Shown: one piece after another, positions 34,558 through 43,159 of the stretch
How positions within the stretch are numbered: position 1 is the stretch's first letter
How the letters are laid out: each line of letters opens with the position of its first letter
Assembly: GCF_000420385.1 (NCBI RefSeq)
Contig: NZ_ATUV01000001.1
Coordinates: 310,001-374,000, forward strand
Reading direction: 5' to 3'
DNA from: Hippea alviniae EP5-r
Lineage (GTDB): Bacteria; Campylobacterota_A; Desulfurellia; Desulfurellales; Hippeaceae
Length of the DNA stretch: 64,000 nucleotides
Translations under genes and position numbers: made by a program
The notes under the pieces: model-generated
Database searches by the model: none
Seen by the model: only the letters and a program-made list of their open reading frames with translations
Told to the model about the DNA's origin: nothing

Positions 34558-34589
34558 CTGTTTTGGGTTTAGGGTTAAACTCAAAACAG
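34558..34589 (+). other. long stem-loop in the purC leader
   Basis: CTGTTTTGGGTTTA pairs with TAAACTCAAAACAG (14 bp with one G-T) around GGGT. It directly follows the hppA terminator and ends 28 bases before purC. It has no T run, so it is not a simple terminator; it could stabilise or mask the purC message. Confidence 0.6.
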
Positions 34590-34617
34590 AGATAATAAAA
34601 GGAAGAGGAGAGAAGAT

Positions 34618-35331
34618 ATGGTTGAAGAGACAAAGCTTTTGTATGAAGGTAAGGCTAAAAAGGTTTATGAAACAAATGACCCAAATCTGCTTATTATCTA
34701 TTTCAAAGATGATGCAACAGCTTTTAACGGTAAAAAACACGAAATTATAGACGAAAAGGGCGCTTTAAATAAGGCTATTACAACTAAGGTATTTCAGTGG
34801 CTTGAAGAGTGTGGAATAAAGACACATTTTGTTGAAGAGAATTCTGGAAGAGAGATAGTTGTTAAAAGACTTAAGATGATACCTGTTGAAGTTGTGGTTA
34901 GAAATATTGCTGCGGGCTCCATTGCAAAAAGGCTTGGACTTAAGCAGGGTGAGAAATTGCCAAGACCAATTCTTGAATATTATTACAAAAGCGATGAGTT
35001 AGATGACCCGTGGATTAACGAAGACCACATTACAGCTTTCGGTTGGGCTGATGAAGAGACTCTAAAAAAGATTAGAGAGATAGCTTTTAAGGTTAATGAG
35101 TGTTTGAGGGAGAAGTTTGATAAGGCTGGTATTATACTTGTTGACTTTAAACTTGAGTTTGGCTTCGACAACGAAGGCAACCTTGTGCTGGGCGATGAGT
35201 TTACACCGGATGGCTCAAGGCTATGGGACAAAGAGACAGGCGAAGTTTTGGATAAGGATAGATTTAGGAGAGATTTAGGCGATTTGATAGAAGGGTATGA
35301 GAAGATTTTGATGAAGATATCAAGGGTCTAA
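34618..35331 (+). CDS. purC: phosphoribosylaminoimidazole-succinocarboxamide synthase
   Basis: The 237-residue SAICAR synthetase has LLYEGKAKKVYET, the FKDDATAFNGKKHE nucleotide loop, VRNIAAGSIAKRLG, and FKLEFGFDNEGNLVLGDEFTPDG. It condenses CAIR with aspartate using ATP in purine synthesis. Length is normal for the bacterial enzyme. It starts the purC-purS-purQ group; purL is not in the window. Confidence 0.97.
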   Translation: MVEETKLLYEGKAKKVYETNDPNLLIIYFKDDATAFNGKKHEIIDEKGALNKAITTKVFQWLEECGIKTHFVEENSGREIVVKRLKMIPVEVVVRNIAAGSIAKRLGLKQGEKLPRPILEYYYKSDELDDPWINEDHITAFGWADEETLKKIREIAFKVNECLREKFDKAGIILVDFKLEFGFDNEGNLVLGDEFTPDGSRLWDKETGEVLDKDRFRRDLGDLIEGYEKILMKISRV

Positions 35332-35333
35332 AA

Positions 35334-35561
35334 ATGAAGTATGTGGTAATTGTTATGCCTAAGAAAGCGATACTTGACCCGCAGGGAAAGGCGATAAAGC
35401 AGGTTGCTGAAGATTATCTGAATAAGTCTATTAAAGATATAAGGGTTGGAAAATACTTTGAGATAGAGCTTGACAGAGAAGATGATGAGCTTGTTGAGAA
35501 GCTTGCAAAGAATATCCTATCAAATGAAGTGATAGAAGACTATCTGGTGAAGAAGGTATGA
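35334..35561 (+). CDS. purS: phosphoribosylformylglycinamidine synthase subunit PurS
   Basis: A 75-residue protein starting MKYVVIVMPKKAILDPQGKAI with the conserved RVGKYFEIELD segment. PurS bridges PurL and PurQ in the three-component FGAM synthetase. It follows purC by 2 bases and overlaps purQ by 4. Confidence 0.95.
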   Translation: MKYVVIVMPKKAILDPQGKAIKQVAEDYLNKSIKDIRVGKYFEIELDREDDELVEKLAKNILSNEVIEDYLVKKV

Positions 35562-36223
35562 GAGTTGGCATAGTTCAGTTTCTTGGGACAAACTGCGATT
35601 ATGACTGTAAATACGCATGCGACTGTTTAGGATTTGAAAGTGAGTTTATCTGGTATAGTCAAGCTGATGTTGAAGGGTTTGATGTTATTATCTTGCCCGG
35701 TGGTTTCTCATACGGAGATTATTTAAGGAGTGGGGCATTAGCAAAGTTCTCACCTGTCATGAAGGCAGTTGCCGATTTTTCCAAAAAGGGCGGTAAGGTT
35801 ATTGGCATCTGCAACGGTTTTCAGATTTTAATTGAAGTGGGATTGCTCAAAGGTGCTCTTTTGAAGAATAAAAACCTTCGTTTTATACATAAAGATGTGT
35901 ATTTGAAGGTTGAAAAGAGCAGATGCAGGTTTACTAAAGGCCTTGAAGGTGAAGTTCTTAGAATGCCTATAGCTCACGGTGAAGGCAACTATTTCTGCAG
36001 TGATGATTATCTGAAGTATTTGCAGGACAACGAGATGATTGTTTTGAGATACTCAAATGAGTCCGGCGATGTAAAGGATGAGTGCAATCCTAATGGCTCT
36101 GTTTACAATATAGCTGGAATTTGCAACGAGAGTGGTAATGTATTTGGCTTGATGCCGCATCCTGAAAGGGCTGTGGGTGATTTGGGTAAGGATGGCGAGA
36201 AGATTTTTGAACGATTCCTATAG
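35558..36223 (+). CDS. purQ: phosphoribosylformylglycinamidine synthase glutaminase subunit PurQ
   Basis: The 221-residue class I glutamine amidotransferase has VQFLGTNCDYD, ILPGGFSYGDYLRSGA, the nucleophile motif VIGICNGFQIL (Cys near residue 86) and the C-terminal His-x-Glu in GLMPHPERAVGD. It supplies ammonia to PurL for FGAM synthesis. It overlaps purS by 4 bases. Confidence 0.97.
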   Translation: MRVGIVQFLGTNCDYDCKYACDCLGFESEFIWYSQADVEGFDVIILPGGFSYGDYLRSGALAKFSPVMKAVADFSKKGGKVIGICNGFQILIEVGLLKGALLKNKNLRFIHKDVYLKVEKSRCRFTKGLEGEVLRMPIAHGEGNYFCSDDYLKYLQDNEMIVLRYSNESGDVKDECNPNGSVYNIAGICNESGNVFGLMPHPERAVGDLGKDGEKIFERFL

Positions 36224-36232
36224 GGGGCATCA

Positions 36233-37534
36233 ATGTTTGAAAAGAGCAGAAGGCTGTTTGAAGAAGCAAAGAGATACATAGTTGGTGGTGTTAACAGTCC
36301 TGTTAGGGCTTTTAAGAATGTTGGAAGAACGCCACTTTTTATAGCAAAGGCTAAAGGTTCTAAGATTTACGATGAAGATGGCAACGAATTTATCGACTAT
36401 GTAAATAGCTGGGGACCTGCTATCTTAGGCCATGCAGATGATGAAGTGATAGATAAGATAGAAGAAGTTTTGGAGAAGGGTTTTTCGTTTGGTGCTCCCA
36501 CTATACTCGAAACGGAGATTGCAAAGCGCATTGTAAATGCATTTGACTCTATAGAGCTTGTAAGGTTTGTAAGTTCTGGAACAGAAGCGGCAATGAGTGC
36601 TATAAGGCTTGCTCGTGGCGTGACAGGAAGAGACAATATCTTGAAGTTTACAGGGTGTTATCACGGGCATTCGGATAGTCTGCTTGTTGGTGCTGGTTCT
36701 GGCTCAAGCACATTTGGTGTTCCTTCAAGTAAAGGTGTTCCAATTGATTTTGCAAAACATACACTGCTTGCCGAGTTTAACGATTTGGATGCTGTTGAAG
36801 ACATATTCAAAAAGTATGGAAACAGCATTGCTGCTGTGATTGTTGAGCCTGTTGCTGGCAATATGGGTGTTATAAGGCCAGTCGAAGGCTTTTTGGAAGG
36901 TTTAAGAAGAGTGTGCGATGATTATGGTGCGATTTTGATTTTTGATGAAGTAATGACGGGTTTCAGGCTGACCTATGGTGGTGCTCAGCATATTTACAAT
37001 GTAAAACCCGATATAACGATTTTGGGCAAGGTTGTTGGTGGTGGATTTCCGGCTGCGTGTTTTGGAGCGAGAAAAGAGATAATGGAATATTTGGCACCAG
37101 AAGGAGAAGTGTATCAGGCAGGAACATTAAGCGGCAACCCTATTGCTATGGCTGCAGGAATAGCAACACTTGACATATTAAAGAGAAAAAATCCATACGA
37201 AGAGTTGAATAAAAATACCCAGAAAATCATATCTCGCATCATCGGTCTGGGTGTAGAATATGGAATACCTGTAAGTGGTGAAGCAATTGGCTCGATGTTT
37301 AGTATATTTTTCAAGGAAGATAAGCCAAAGAATTACTCCGAAGTCTCAAAAAGCGACCAAAGGCTGTTTACAAACTACTTTATAGGTTTGCTTGAGCGCG
37401 GCATATACATACCACCGTCTCAGTTTGAGTCTAATTTTATAACAATTAAACACTCGCTTGCGGATATAGAGAATACGCTTGTTGCTGTTGAAGAAGTGTT
37501 TAGAGAGCTTTCAAGTGGAAGATTTTATGTATGA
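36233..37534 (+). CDS. hemL: glutamate-1-semialdehyde 2,1-aminomutase
   Basis: A 433-residue class III PLP enzyme with YIVGGVNSPVRAF, RFVSSGTEAAMSAIRLARG, LLVGAGSGSSTFG, FDEVMTGFRL and the PLP lysine in ILGKVVGGGFPAA. It makes 5-aminolevulinate for haem and other tetrapyrroles by the C5 route. It follows purQ by 9 bases and overlaps the ATP synthase accessory gene by 4, so purine, tetrapyrrole and F0 genes may share a transcript. Confidence 0.97.
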   Translation: MFEKSRRLFEEAKRYIVGGVNSPVRAFKNVGRTPLFIAKAKGSKIYDEDGNEFIDYVNSWGPAILGHADDEVIDKIEEVLEKGFSFGAPTILETEIAKRIVNAFDSIELVRFVSSGTEAAMSAIRLARGVTGRDNILKFTGCYHGHSDSLLVGAGSGSSTFGVPSSKGVPIDFAKHTLLAEFNDLDAVEDIFKKYGNSIAAVIVEPVAGNMGVIRPVEGFLEGLRRVCDDYGAILIFDEVMTGFRLTYGGAQHIYNVKPDITILGKVVGGGFPAACFGARKEIMEYLAPEGEVYQAGTLSGNPIAMAAGIATLDILKRKNPYEELNKNTQKIISRIIGLGVEYGIPVSGEAIGSMFSIFFKEDKPKNYSEVSKSDQRLFTNYFIGLLERGIYIPPSQFESNFITIKHSLADIENTLVAVEEVFRELSSGRFYV

Positions 37535-37785
37535 AAAGGGATGAGAGAAGAAAGAAAGTAAAGTTTTACAGAGAGCTTTACGATGCAACAACCGTAGGTT
37601 TTAGCGTTGTATTTGCCATTCTTATTGGCGGTGCTTTGGGATATTGGCTTGATAGAAAATACAACTCGCCATACCATTGGCTCTTTTTTCTTTTTCTCTT
37701 TTTCGGTATAGCTGCAGGGTTTAAGAATATGTTTTACGGCATTAAGAAGCAGTCAAAGAATGAAGATAACGATAAAAAGACTTGA
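37531..37785 (+). CDS. AtpZ/AtpI-like ATP synthase accessory protein
   Basis: The 84-residue protein has a basic N-terminus and two membrane helices (about 20-40 and 47-67) with GGALGYWLDRKY and FFGIAAGFKNMFYGIKK, the AtpZ (AtpI family) pattern. Such proteins help Mg2+ supply or c-ring assembly of F0. It overlaps hemL by 4 bases and the next gene by 26. Confidence 0.85.
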   Translation: MKRDERRKKVKFYRELYDATTVGFSVVFAILIGGALGYWLDRKYNSPYHWLFFLFLFFGIAAGFKNMFYGIKKQSKNEDNDKKT

Positions 37786-38113
37786 AATAATCTTTGTAAT
37801 AGTATATTTTTTAGCAGCGTCGATTTGCTTTTTTCTTTTTTTAAAAACTGACTGTTTGAAGGACAGTCTGGCTGGATTTTTAGTCTCAATAGGAGACTGG
37901 TATCTTTTAAAATTTATGGCAAAGAAGTGGTTAAAAAAAGGTAGATATTCACTCTTTGATTCGATGATTAGATTTGCTGTTGTGGGTTTGAGTATCTGGT
38001 TTTTGTTGAATCTTGGTTTTGGTGGAGCGGGATTGATATTGGGCATAAGTATCATTCCCTTGTCTTTGATGGGTATCGGAGTTGTAAGCCTATTTAAAAA
38101 ACTTACAGTGTGA
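37760..38113 (+). CDS. ATP synthase subunit I-like membrane protein
   Basis: A 117-residue protein with four hydrophobic segments (about 8-28, 34-52, 68-85, 90-110) and a basic middle loop KKWLKKG. This size and topology, and its place between atpZ and atpB, match AtpI/AtpR-type proteins; sequence motifs alone are weak. The 26-base overlap with the upstream gene is large. The ATG lies in an A-rich stretch with only a weak ribosome site (GAAGATAACG nearby). Confidence 0.7.
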   Translation: MKITIKRLEIIFVIVYFLAASICFFLFLKTDCLKDSLAGFLVSIGDWYLLKFMAKKWLKKGRYSLFDSMIRFAVVGLSIWFLLNLGFGGAGLILGISIIPLSLMGIGVVSLFKKLTV

Positions 38114-38124
38114 GGTGAAAGGAT

Positions 38125-38796
38125 ATGGAAGCACCAACCTTTTTAGACTTTATTATTCATGCAACAGGGTTGCCTGCTTATTTGGTATTTACTTGGTTTG
38201 TAATGTTGGTAATTCTTCTTTTGGCATTGATCGTTAGAAGTTCTCTAAAGCTTGTGCCTGAAGGCATACAAAATGTTGCAGAGAGTGTAGTATATGGTGT
38301 TTACAGTTTTGTTGAAGACATACTTGGAAAGGAAGAGACGCCAAAACATTTTCCTTTGATAGCAACCTTAGCTATTTTTATATTTTTTGCCAATATAACA
38401 GAGCTTATACCGTATTTTGCTCCGCCGACATCAAACTTAAACACAACGCTTTCTATGGCTCTAATCGTATTTGTCTATTATCAATTTTTGGGTATTAAGA
38501 AGCACGGTTTTAAGTATATAAAACACTTTATGGGTCCTGTATGGTGGCTTGTGCCACTTATGTTGCCTATTGAGATTATCGGCCATTTTGCGAGAATTAT
38601 ATCGTTATCCGTCAGGTTGTTTGGTAATATCTTTGGCGATGATCTGTTGCTTGCTATTATATTTTTCTTGGCTCCTTGGCTTGTTCCATTGCCAATAATG
38701 GGACTTGTTCTATTTGCTGCAAGTCTGCAGGCGTTCATCTTTTTCTTGCTTACGACTCTATACATTGCAGATGCAGTAAGTGAGCCAGAACATTAA
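38125..38796 (+). CDS. atpB: ATP synthase F0 subunit a
   Basis: The 223-residue membrane protein has the subunit-a motifs NITELIPYFAPPTSNLNTTLSMA, LPIEIIGHFARIISLSVRLFGNIFGDDLLL (with the essential arginine in SVRLFGN) and ASLQAFIFFLLTTLYIADAV. It forms the stator half-channels for the coupling ion. It precedes atpE. The F1 genes and subunits b and delta are not in this window. Confidence 0.95.
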   Translation: MEAPTFLDFIIHATGLPAYLVFTWFVMLVILLLALIVRSSLKLVPEGIQNVAESVVYGVYSFVEDILGKEETPKHFPLIATLAIFIFFANITELIPYFAPPTSNLNTTLSMALIVFVYYQFLGIKKHGFKYIKHFMGPVWWLVPLMLPIEIIGHFARIISLSVRLFGNIFGDDLLLAIIFFLAPWLVPLPIMGLVLFAASLQAFIFFLLTTLYIADAVSEPEH

Positions 38797-38835
38797 GAGT
38801 GTAATGTTTTGATTTTATTGTGAGGAGGTGGAGTT

Positions 38836-39186
38836 ATGAAGGGTAAGGTTCTTATGTTGAGTGCACTTGCAGTGCTTGTTGCTTTGCCAGCTTTAGCTGC
38901 TGGTGATGCTGCTACTGCTTCTGCTGCTGCCAACCTTGTTCTGAAGAAGTATTACATGTTTGTTGCTATGGGTGGCGCTATCGGTTTGGGCTTGGCAGCT
39001 GGCGGTGGTGGAATCGGTCAGGGTCATGCAGTTAACGGAACAGTTCTTGGAACTGCAAGAAATCCGGCTCTTTCCGGTAAACTGCTTACCGTTATGATGA
39101 TTGGTCTTGCTATGATTGAGTCCTTAGTTATCTACATGCTCGTTATCGTTCTTATTATCTTCTATACGAACCCATTCCACATCTAA
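38836..39186 (+). CDS. atpE: ATP synthase F0 subunit c with N-terminal signal-like segment
   Basis: At 116 residues it is longer than the usual 75-90, because of an N-terminal hydrophobic leader (about 1-22, ALPALAAG) that is probably cleaved. The hairpin helices include GGGGIGQGHAVNG and GLAMIESLVIYMLV. The ion carboxylate is Glu95. Gln62, Ser96 and Tyr100 match the side chains that bind Na+ in the Ilyobacter tartaricus c-ring (Gln32, Glu65, Ser66, Tyr70; same 33-residue spacing), so Na+ coupling is possible. A bidirectional terminator follows. Confidence 0.95.
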   Translation: MKGKVLMLSALAVLVALPALAAGDAATASAAANLVLKKYYMFVAMGGAIGLGLAAGGGGIGQGHAVNGTVLGTARNPALSGKLLTVMMIGLAMIESLVIYMLVIVLIIFYTNPFHI

Positions 39187-39205
39187 TTTTGACTCAAAAG
39201 ACAAA

Positions 39206-39236
39206 AAGGGGGAGCAAAGTCTCCCCCTTTTTTATT
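39206..39236. terminator. bidirectional terminator between atpE and topA
   Basis: AAAAAGGGGGA and TCTCCCCCTTTTTT form a symmetrical G-C stem with A and T runs on the two sides, so it serves both convergent genes. The topA stop codon lies in the T run. Confidence 0.9.
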
Positions 39237-41403
39237 CACCTGTGCTTTCTTCTTCGCAGTAATTACATCCCTTTCTTGCACAACACCACTTGCCTTTTTT
39301 CTTTACAAAAAGCGTATAACCACACTCTGGACAGGTTTGGTTTTTGAGCTCTCCGCGAATGGTGAACTTACACTCTGGATAGTTTGAGCATCCGTAAAAC
39401 TTGCCCTTTTTTGATGAAAACTCTATCAAATCGACACCACACTCTGGACATTTCAAACCCGTTGGAAATGGCTTTGTATTTTTGCATTTTGGGTAGTTAG
39501 AACATGCTAAAAATTTTGTCCCTTTCTTTGAGTATTTAACAACCATTGGAGCACCGCACTTATCACACTTTATGTCTGTTATCTCTTCGTTTAATGGCTT
39601 TGTATTTTTGCACTTTGGATAGTTGGAGCATGCCAAAAATTTACCGTATCTTCCTTCTCGTATGACCATTGGTGCACCACACAGCTCACACACAATATCC
39701 GTTTTTTCGTCTTCAGGCTTTATGCGTTCCATGTTTTGATAAGCATAATCAAGCAGTTCTTTGAATTTATCGTAAAACTTTTTCAAAAGCTCAACCTTGT
39801 CTAACTCTTTTTTTGCGATTTTATCTAAGCCTTCTTCCATTTTAGCTGTAAATTTTACATTTATGATGTCTGAGAAGAATTTATCAAGCATCTTGCTTGT
39901 TATTATGCCTATCTCCTGCGGATAAAACTTTTTATCCTTTAAAATTACATATCCCCTTTTCTGGATGGTATCGATTATTGTTGCGTATGTTGATGGTCTT
40001 CCTATGCCGTGTTTTTCAAGTTCTTTTATTAGTGTTGCTTCTGTGTATCGTGGCGGCGGTTCTGTAAAATGCTGTTTTGCTTTTATGTCTGTGAGTTTTA
40101 CACTCTGATTCTTCTTAAGTTGCGGAGCTTGTTGCTGCTGAACCTTTGAAAAAGTCCATATTCTTAAAAATCCTTCAAATGTTAACTCTTTAAACGACGC
40201 TTTTGCTTCAAAGCTGTCAGATAAAAATGTAATAGATGTGTTTTTAAACTCTGCTGGCTTCATCTGGCTTGCCATAAATCTGCGCCATATCAGGTCATAT
40301 AACTTGAACTGCTCTTCTGTTAAGTATGGTTTCATCGTCTCGGGCAAAAGGGATGGGTCTGTTGGTCTTATGGCTTCGTGGGCTTCTTGAGCTAATCTTG
40401 ATTTTGTTTTGTATTCAACGGGTTTGTCTGGCAAATACTCATCTCCTAAGAGCTTTTTTATCAAGTCTCTTGCTGCTTTTTTTGCTTCATCTGCTATGTG
40501 TAATGAGTCTGTTCTCATGTATGTGATAAGACCAACTCTCTGGTTTTTTATATCGACACCTTCGTATAGGGATTGTGCTATACGCATTGTTCTTTGAGCT
40601 GAGAATCCTAATATGTTTGATGCTGCCATCTGCATTGTGCTCGTTATAAAAGGTGGGTCGGGTTTTTTCGTTGTTTTTGAGCGCGAAATAGACGAGACGA
40701 TAAAGCTCTCTTTTTTTATTTTTTCAGTAATCTCTTTAGCTTTTTTCTCTGAGTCTATGTCAAACTTGTCTAACTTTTTGCCGTTTACTTTTGTTAGAGT
40801 TGACTCTATCGCATTTTCAAAAACAGGATGAATGCTCCAGTATTCTTGTGGTTTGAAGTTTTCTATCTCTTCTTCTCGCTCGACGATGAGTTTTAATGCA
40901 ACGGATTGAACCCTTCCAGCGCTCAAACCTCTTCTAATTTTTTTTGCTAAGAGTGGAGAAAGTTTATAACCTACTATGCGGTCTAAAATCCTTCGTGCTT
41001 CTTGGGAATTGACCATGTCCATGTCTATTTTTCGTGGGTTCTTGATGGCTTCTAATATTGCTTTTTTTGTTATCTCGTGAAATGCAATGCGTTTTACCTT
41101 ATCTTCGCTAATTTTTGTGGCTTGTGTTATATGCCATCCTATAGCTTCGCCTTCTCTATCTTCGTCTGTTGCTATATAAACGAGTTCTGACTCTTTTGAA
41201 AGTTTCTTTAAGGTGTCAACTATGGGTTTTTTCTCCTTGGGAACAACATACTTTGGTTTGAAGTTGTGCTCTATATCGACGCCAAATGAACTTTTAGGTA
41301 AATCCCTGATATGGCCATAAGATGCCACAACATTGTAATCTTTACCTAAAAACTTGCCTATGGTTTTTGCTTTGGCTGGTGATTCAACCACTACAAGATT
41401 CAT
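39232..41403 (-). CDS. topA: DNA topoisomerase I
   Basis: The 723-residue type IA enzyme has the toprim start LVVVESPAKAKTIGKFLG and DEDREGEAIGWH, the catalytic tyrosine in VGLITYMRTDS, and RPSTYATIIDTIQKRGY. At the C-terminus are four zinc-finger units with CxxC...C(x)nC patterns (CELCGAP, CDKCGAP, CPECGVD, CPECGYT). It relaxes negative supercoils. It follows dprA (18-base gap) on the same strand, a common pairing. Confidence 0.97.
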   Translation of the reverse strand: MNLVVVESPAKAKTIGKFLGKDYNVVASYGHIRDLPKSSFGVDIEHNFKPKYVVPKEKKPIVDTLKKLSKESELVYIATDEDREGEAIGWHITQATKISEDKVKRIAFHEITKKAILEAIKNPRKIDMDMVNSQEARRILDRIVGYKLSPLLAKKIRRGLSAGRVQSVALKLIVEREEEIENFKPQEYWSIHPVFENAIESTLTKVNGKKLDKFDIDSEKKAKEITEKIKKESFIVSSISRSKTTKKPDPPFITSTMQMAASNILGFSAQRTMRIAQSLYEGVDIKNQRVGLITYMRTDSLHIADEAKKAARDLIKKLLGDEYLPDKPVEYKTKSRLAQEAHEAIRPTDPSLLPETMKPYLTEEQFKLYDLIWRRFMASQMKPAEFKNTSITFLSDSFEAKASFKELTFEGFLRIWTFSKVQQQQAPQLKKNQSVKLTDIKAKQHFTEPPPRYTEATLIKELEKHGIGRPSTYATIIDTIQKRGYVILKDKKFYPQEIGIITSKMLDKFFSDIINVKFTAKMEEGLDKIAKKELDKVELLKKFYDKFKELLDYAYQNMERIKPEDEKTDIVCELCGAPMVIREGRYGKFLACSNYPKCKNTKPLNEEITDIKCDKCGAPMVVKYSKKGTKFLACSNYPKCKNTKPFPTGLKCPECGVDLIEFSSKKGKFYGCSNYPECKFTIRGELKNQTCPECGYTLFVKKKGKWCCARKGCNYCEEESTGE

Positions 41404-41420
41404 TTATCCACCACCTTGTT

Positions 41421-42422
41421 TTAAATTTTTTCATACTCTCCGTAATCGTTGCGTTTTATCAAACCCTTTAGCTCCAAATCAAATAGAATTTCACTTATCT
41501 TGCCTATCTCCATATTGCTTTTTATGGCTAACTCATCTTCTGTTGTGCTGCCTTCCATAAGCTCAAGCACAATTTTCTCATCTTCGTTTAAGTTTGCTGG
41601 ATTTTCTGCTTCTTTTAGCTCTTCTTTCAGCTCTATATAGAAGTGTTCTAAAATCGTGTTTACATCGATAACAGGAATAGCACCTTCGCTTATTAGTTTG
41701 TTTGTGCCTTTACTTCTCTTTGAGAATATCTCACCTGGCACTGAAAATACGGTTTTGCCTTGCTCTATGGTTAATCTTGCCGTAATGAGAGAACCACTTT
41801 TGATGTCTGCTTCTATAACGGCTGTCGCCTTTGATAATCCTGCTATTATTCTGTTTCTTGCAGGGAAATTGTATCTATTTGGTGGTTCAAATACACCAAA
41901 CTCACTTACAAGACAACCCTTTTTCTCTATCTGCTCGTAAAGTTCTCTATTTTTCTCTGGGTATCTTATGCTTAAACCATTGCCTAAAACGGCTATTGTG
42001 TATCCGTTGTTTTCAAGTGTTGTTTTGTGTGCTAAAGCGTCTATTCCTAATGCAAGTCCGCTTACGATACTAAATCCACTGTTTACAAGGTAAGATGTAA
42101 GATACTTTGCAACCCTTTGCCCATATCCTGAAGGGTATCTTGTTCCAACTATAGCAATTGTTAGCGGGTTTTCTTTTAACTCTCCTTTTACATAAAGCAC
42201 AATCGGCGGGTAATAAATTTGCCTTAAGCTTTCTGGATAATTTTCATCAAAAAAGCTTATTACTCGAATGTTGTTTTTTTCTATATATTCGAGCTCCTTT
42301 TCTATATTTCTCTTTTTTATCTTAAATTTCAGTTTACTGTATATGTCGTTTAAATCTTTATACTCGCTTGGGTCTCTTATGGTTAAACCAGAGAGCAAAA
42401 CGGCAAGTTCACTTGTTTGCAA
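41421..42422 (-). CDS. dprA: DNA-processing protein DprA
   Basis: The 333-residue protein has the DprA Rossmann domain: AIVGTRYPSGYGQRVAKYL, SIVSGLALGIDALAHKTTL, AVLGNGLSIRYPEKN, SEFGVFEPPNRYNFPARNRIIAGLS and VEADIKSGSLITARL-type segments, plus a C-terminal winged helix (KSNMEIGKISEILFDLELKGLI). It loads RecA on incoming single strands in natural transformation. The start is a TTG at 42422; no nearby ATG fits the frame. It overlaps the upstream methyltransferase gene by 14 bases. Confidence 0.95.
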   Translation of the reverse strand: MQTSELAVLLSGLTIRDPSEYKDLNDIYSKLKFKIKKRNIEKELEYIEKNNIRVISFFDENYPESLRQIYYPPIVLYVKGELKENPLTIAIVGTRYPSGYGQRVAKYLTSYLVNSGFSIVSGLALGIDALAHKTTLENNGYTIAVLGNGLSIRYPEKNRELYEQIEKKGCLVSEFGVFEPPNRYNFPARNRIIAGLSKATAVIEADIKSGSLITARLTIEQGKTVFSVPGEIFSKRSKGTNKLISEGAIPVIDVNTILEHFYIELKEELKEAENPANLNEDEKIVLELMEGSTTEDELAIKSNMEIGKISEILFDLELKGLIKRNDYGEYEKI

Positions 42423-43041
42423 TGAGCAACCTCACAAGTGATGAGTAATATAGATGCTCTTCAAAGGTTTTAAATCCAAAATCCTTTAGCTTCCTTTTTA
42501 AGTCTATTTTTATAAACTCACTTGCTAAAGGACACTCTCCATATTTGAAGACGGCTTTGACAAAAATATTTTTGCTTTCTAAGTCGAACTCGTTGTAATC
42601 AAGAATACAAAATTTTCCGCCTTCTTTTAAACTCTCGTATGCGTTTTTTATGATTCTGTTTCTGTCTGAGTCTATAAATCCGTGCAAGACAAATGAGACA
42701 AATACGATATCAAACTGGTTTTTGAATGGATGTGGCTTTCGTATGTCGTGGTAAAATATTTTGACATTTTTTCCTTTACATCTTTTCTTCGCCTGTCTTA
42801 TCATATTTTTGCTCGTATCAAAACCAACAATTAGTCCATCCGTGTAATTCTTCATCAGGCAAATATTCTTAGCTGTTCCAGACCCGAAATCCAAGATCGT
42901 ATCATTTATAGAGATGTTCATATCTCTTATGACTTTTTCTATAAACTTCTGATATGTAAACCCGCTTATAAGTTGCATTATCTCATCGTAAAAAAGGGCT
43001 TCAATACCGTCAATTTCAACTTTACTCAACTTTTTTGCCAT
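42409..43041 (-). CDS. class I SAM-dependent methyltransferase, substrate unknown
   Basis: The ATG at 43041 (210 aa) is preferred to a GTG at 43050 that overlaps the AAGGAG site. Motif I reads TILDFGSGTAKN, followed by GFDTSKNMI, DIVFVSFVLHGF and a post-motif EGGKFCILDYNEFD. It is UbiE/Methyltransf_11-like, but its substrate cannot be inferred. It overlaps dprA by 14 bases and is the first gene of the dprA-topA unit. Confidence 0.8.
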   Translation of the reverse strand: MAKKLSKVEIDGIEALFYDEIMQLISGFTYQKFIEKVIRDMNISINDTILDFGSGTAKNICLMKNYTDGLIVGFDTSKNMIRQAKKRCKGKNVKIFYHDIRKPHPFKNQFDIVFVSFVLHGFIDSDRNRIIKNAYESLKEGGKFCILDYNEFDLESKNIFVKAVFKYGECPLASEFIKIDLKRKLKDFGFKTFEEHLYYSSLVRLLIANK

Positions 43042-43159
43042 TTTTCTCACTCCTTTTTAGTATGCCTACCTTTTATATCGATTTTTTTGAGTTTTTCAAG
43101 TTGCAATTTAGTGTTTGAATGTTAAAATTAAGCAAAAATAACCGTTTGGAGGTGCCATA

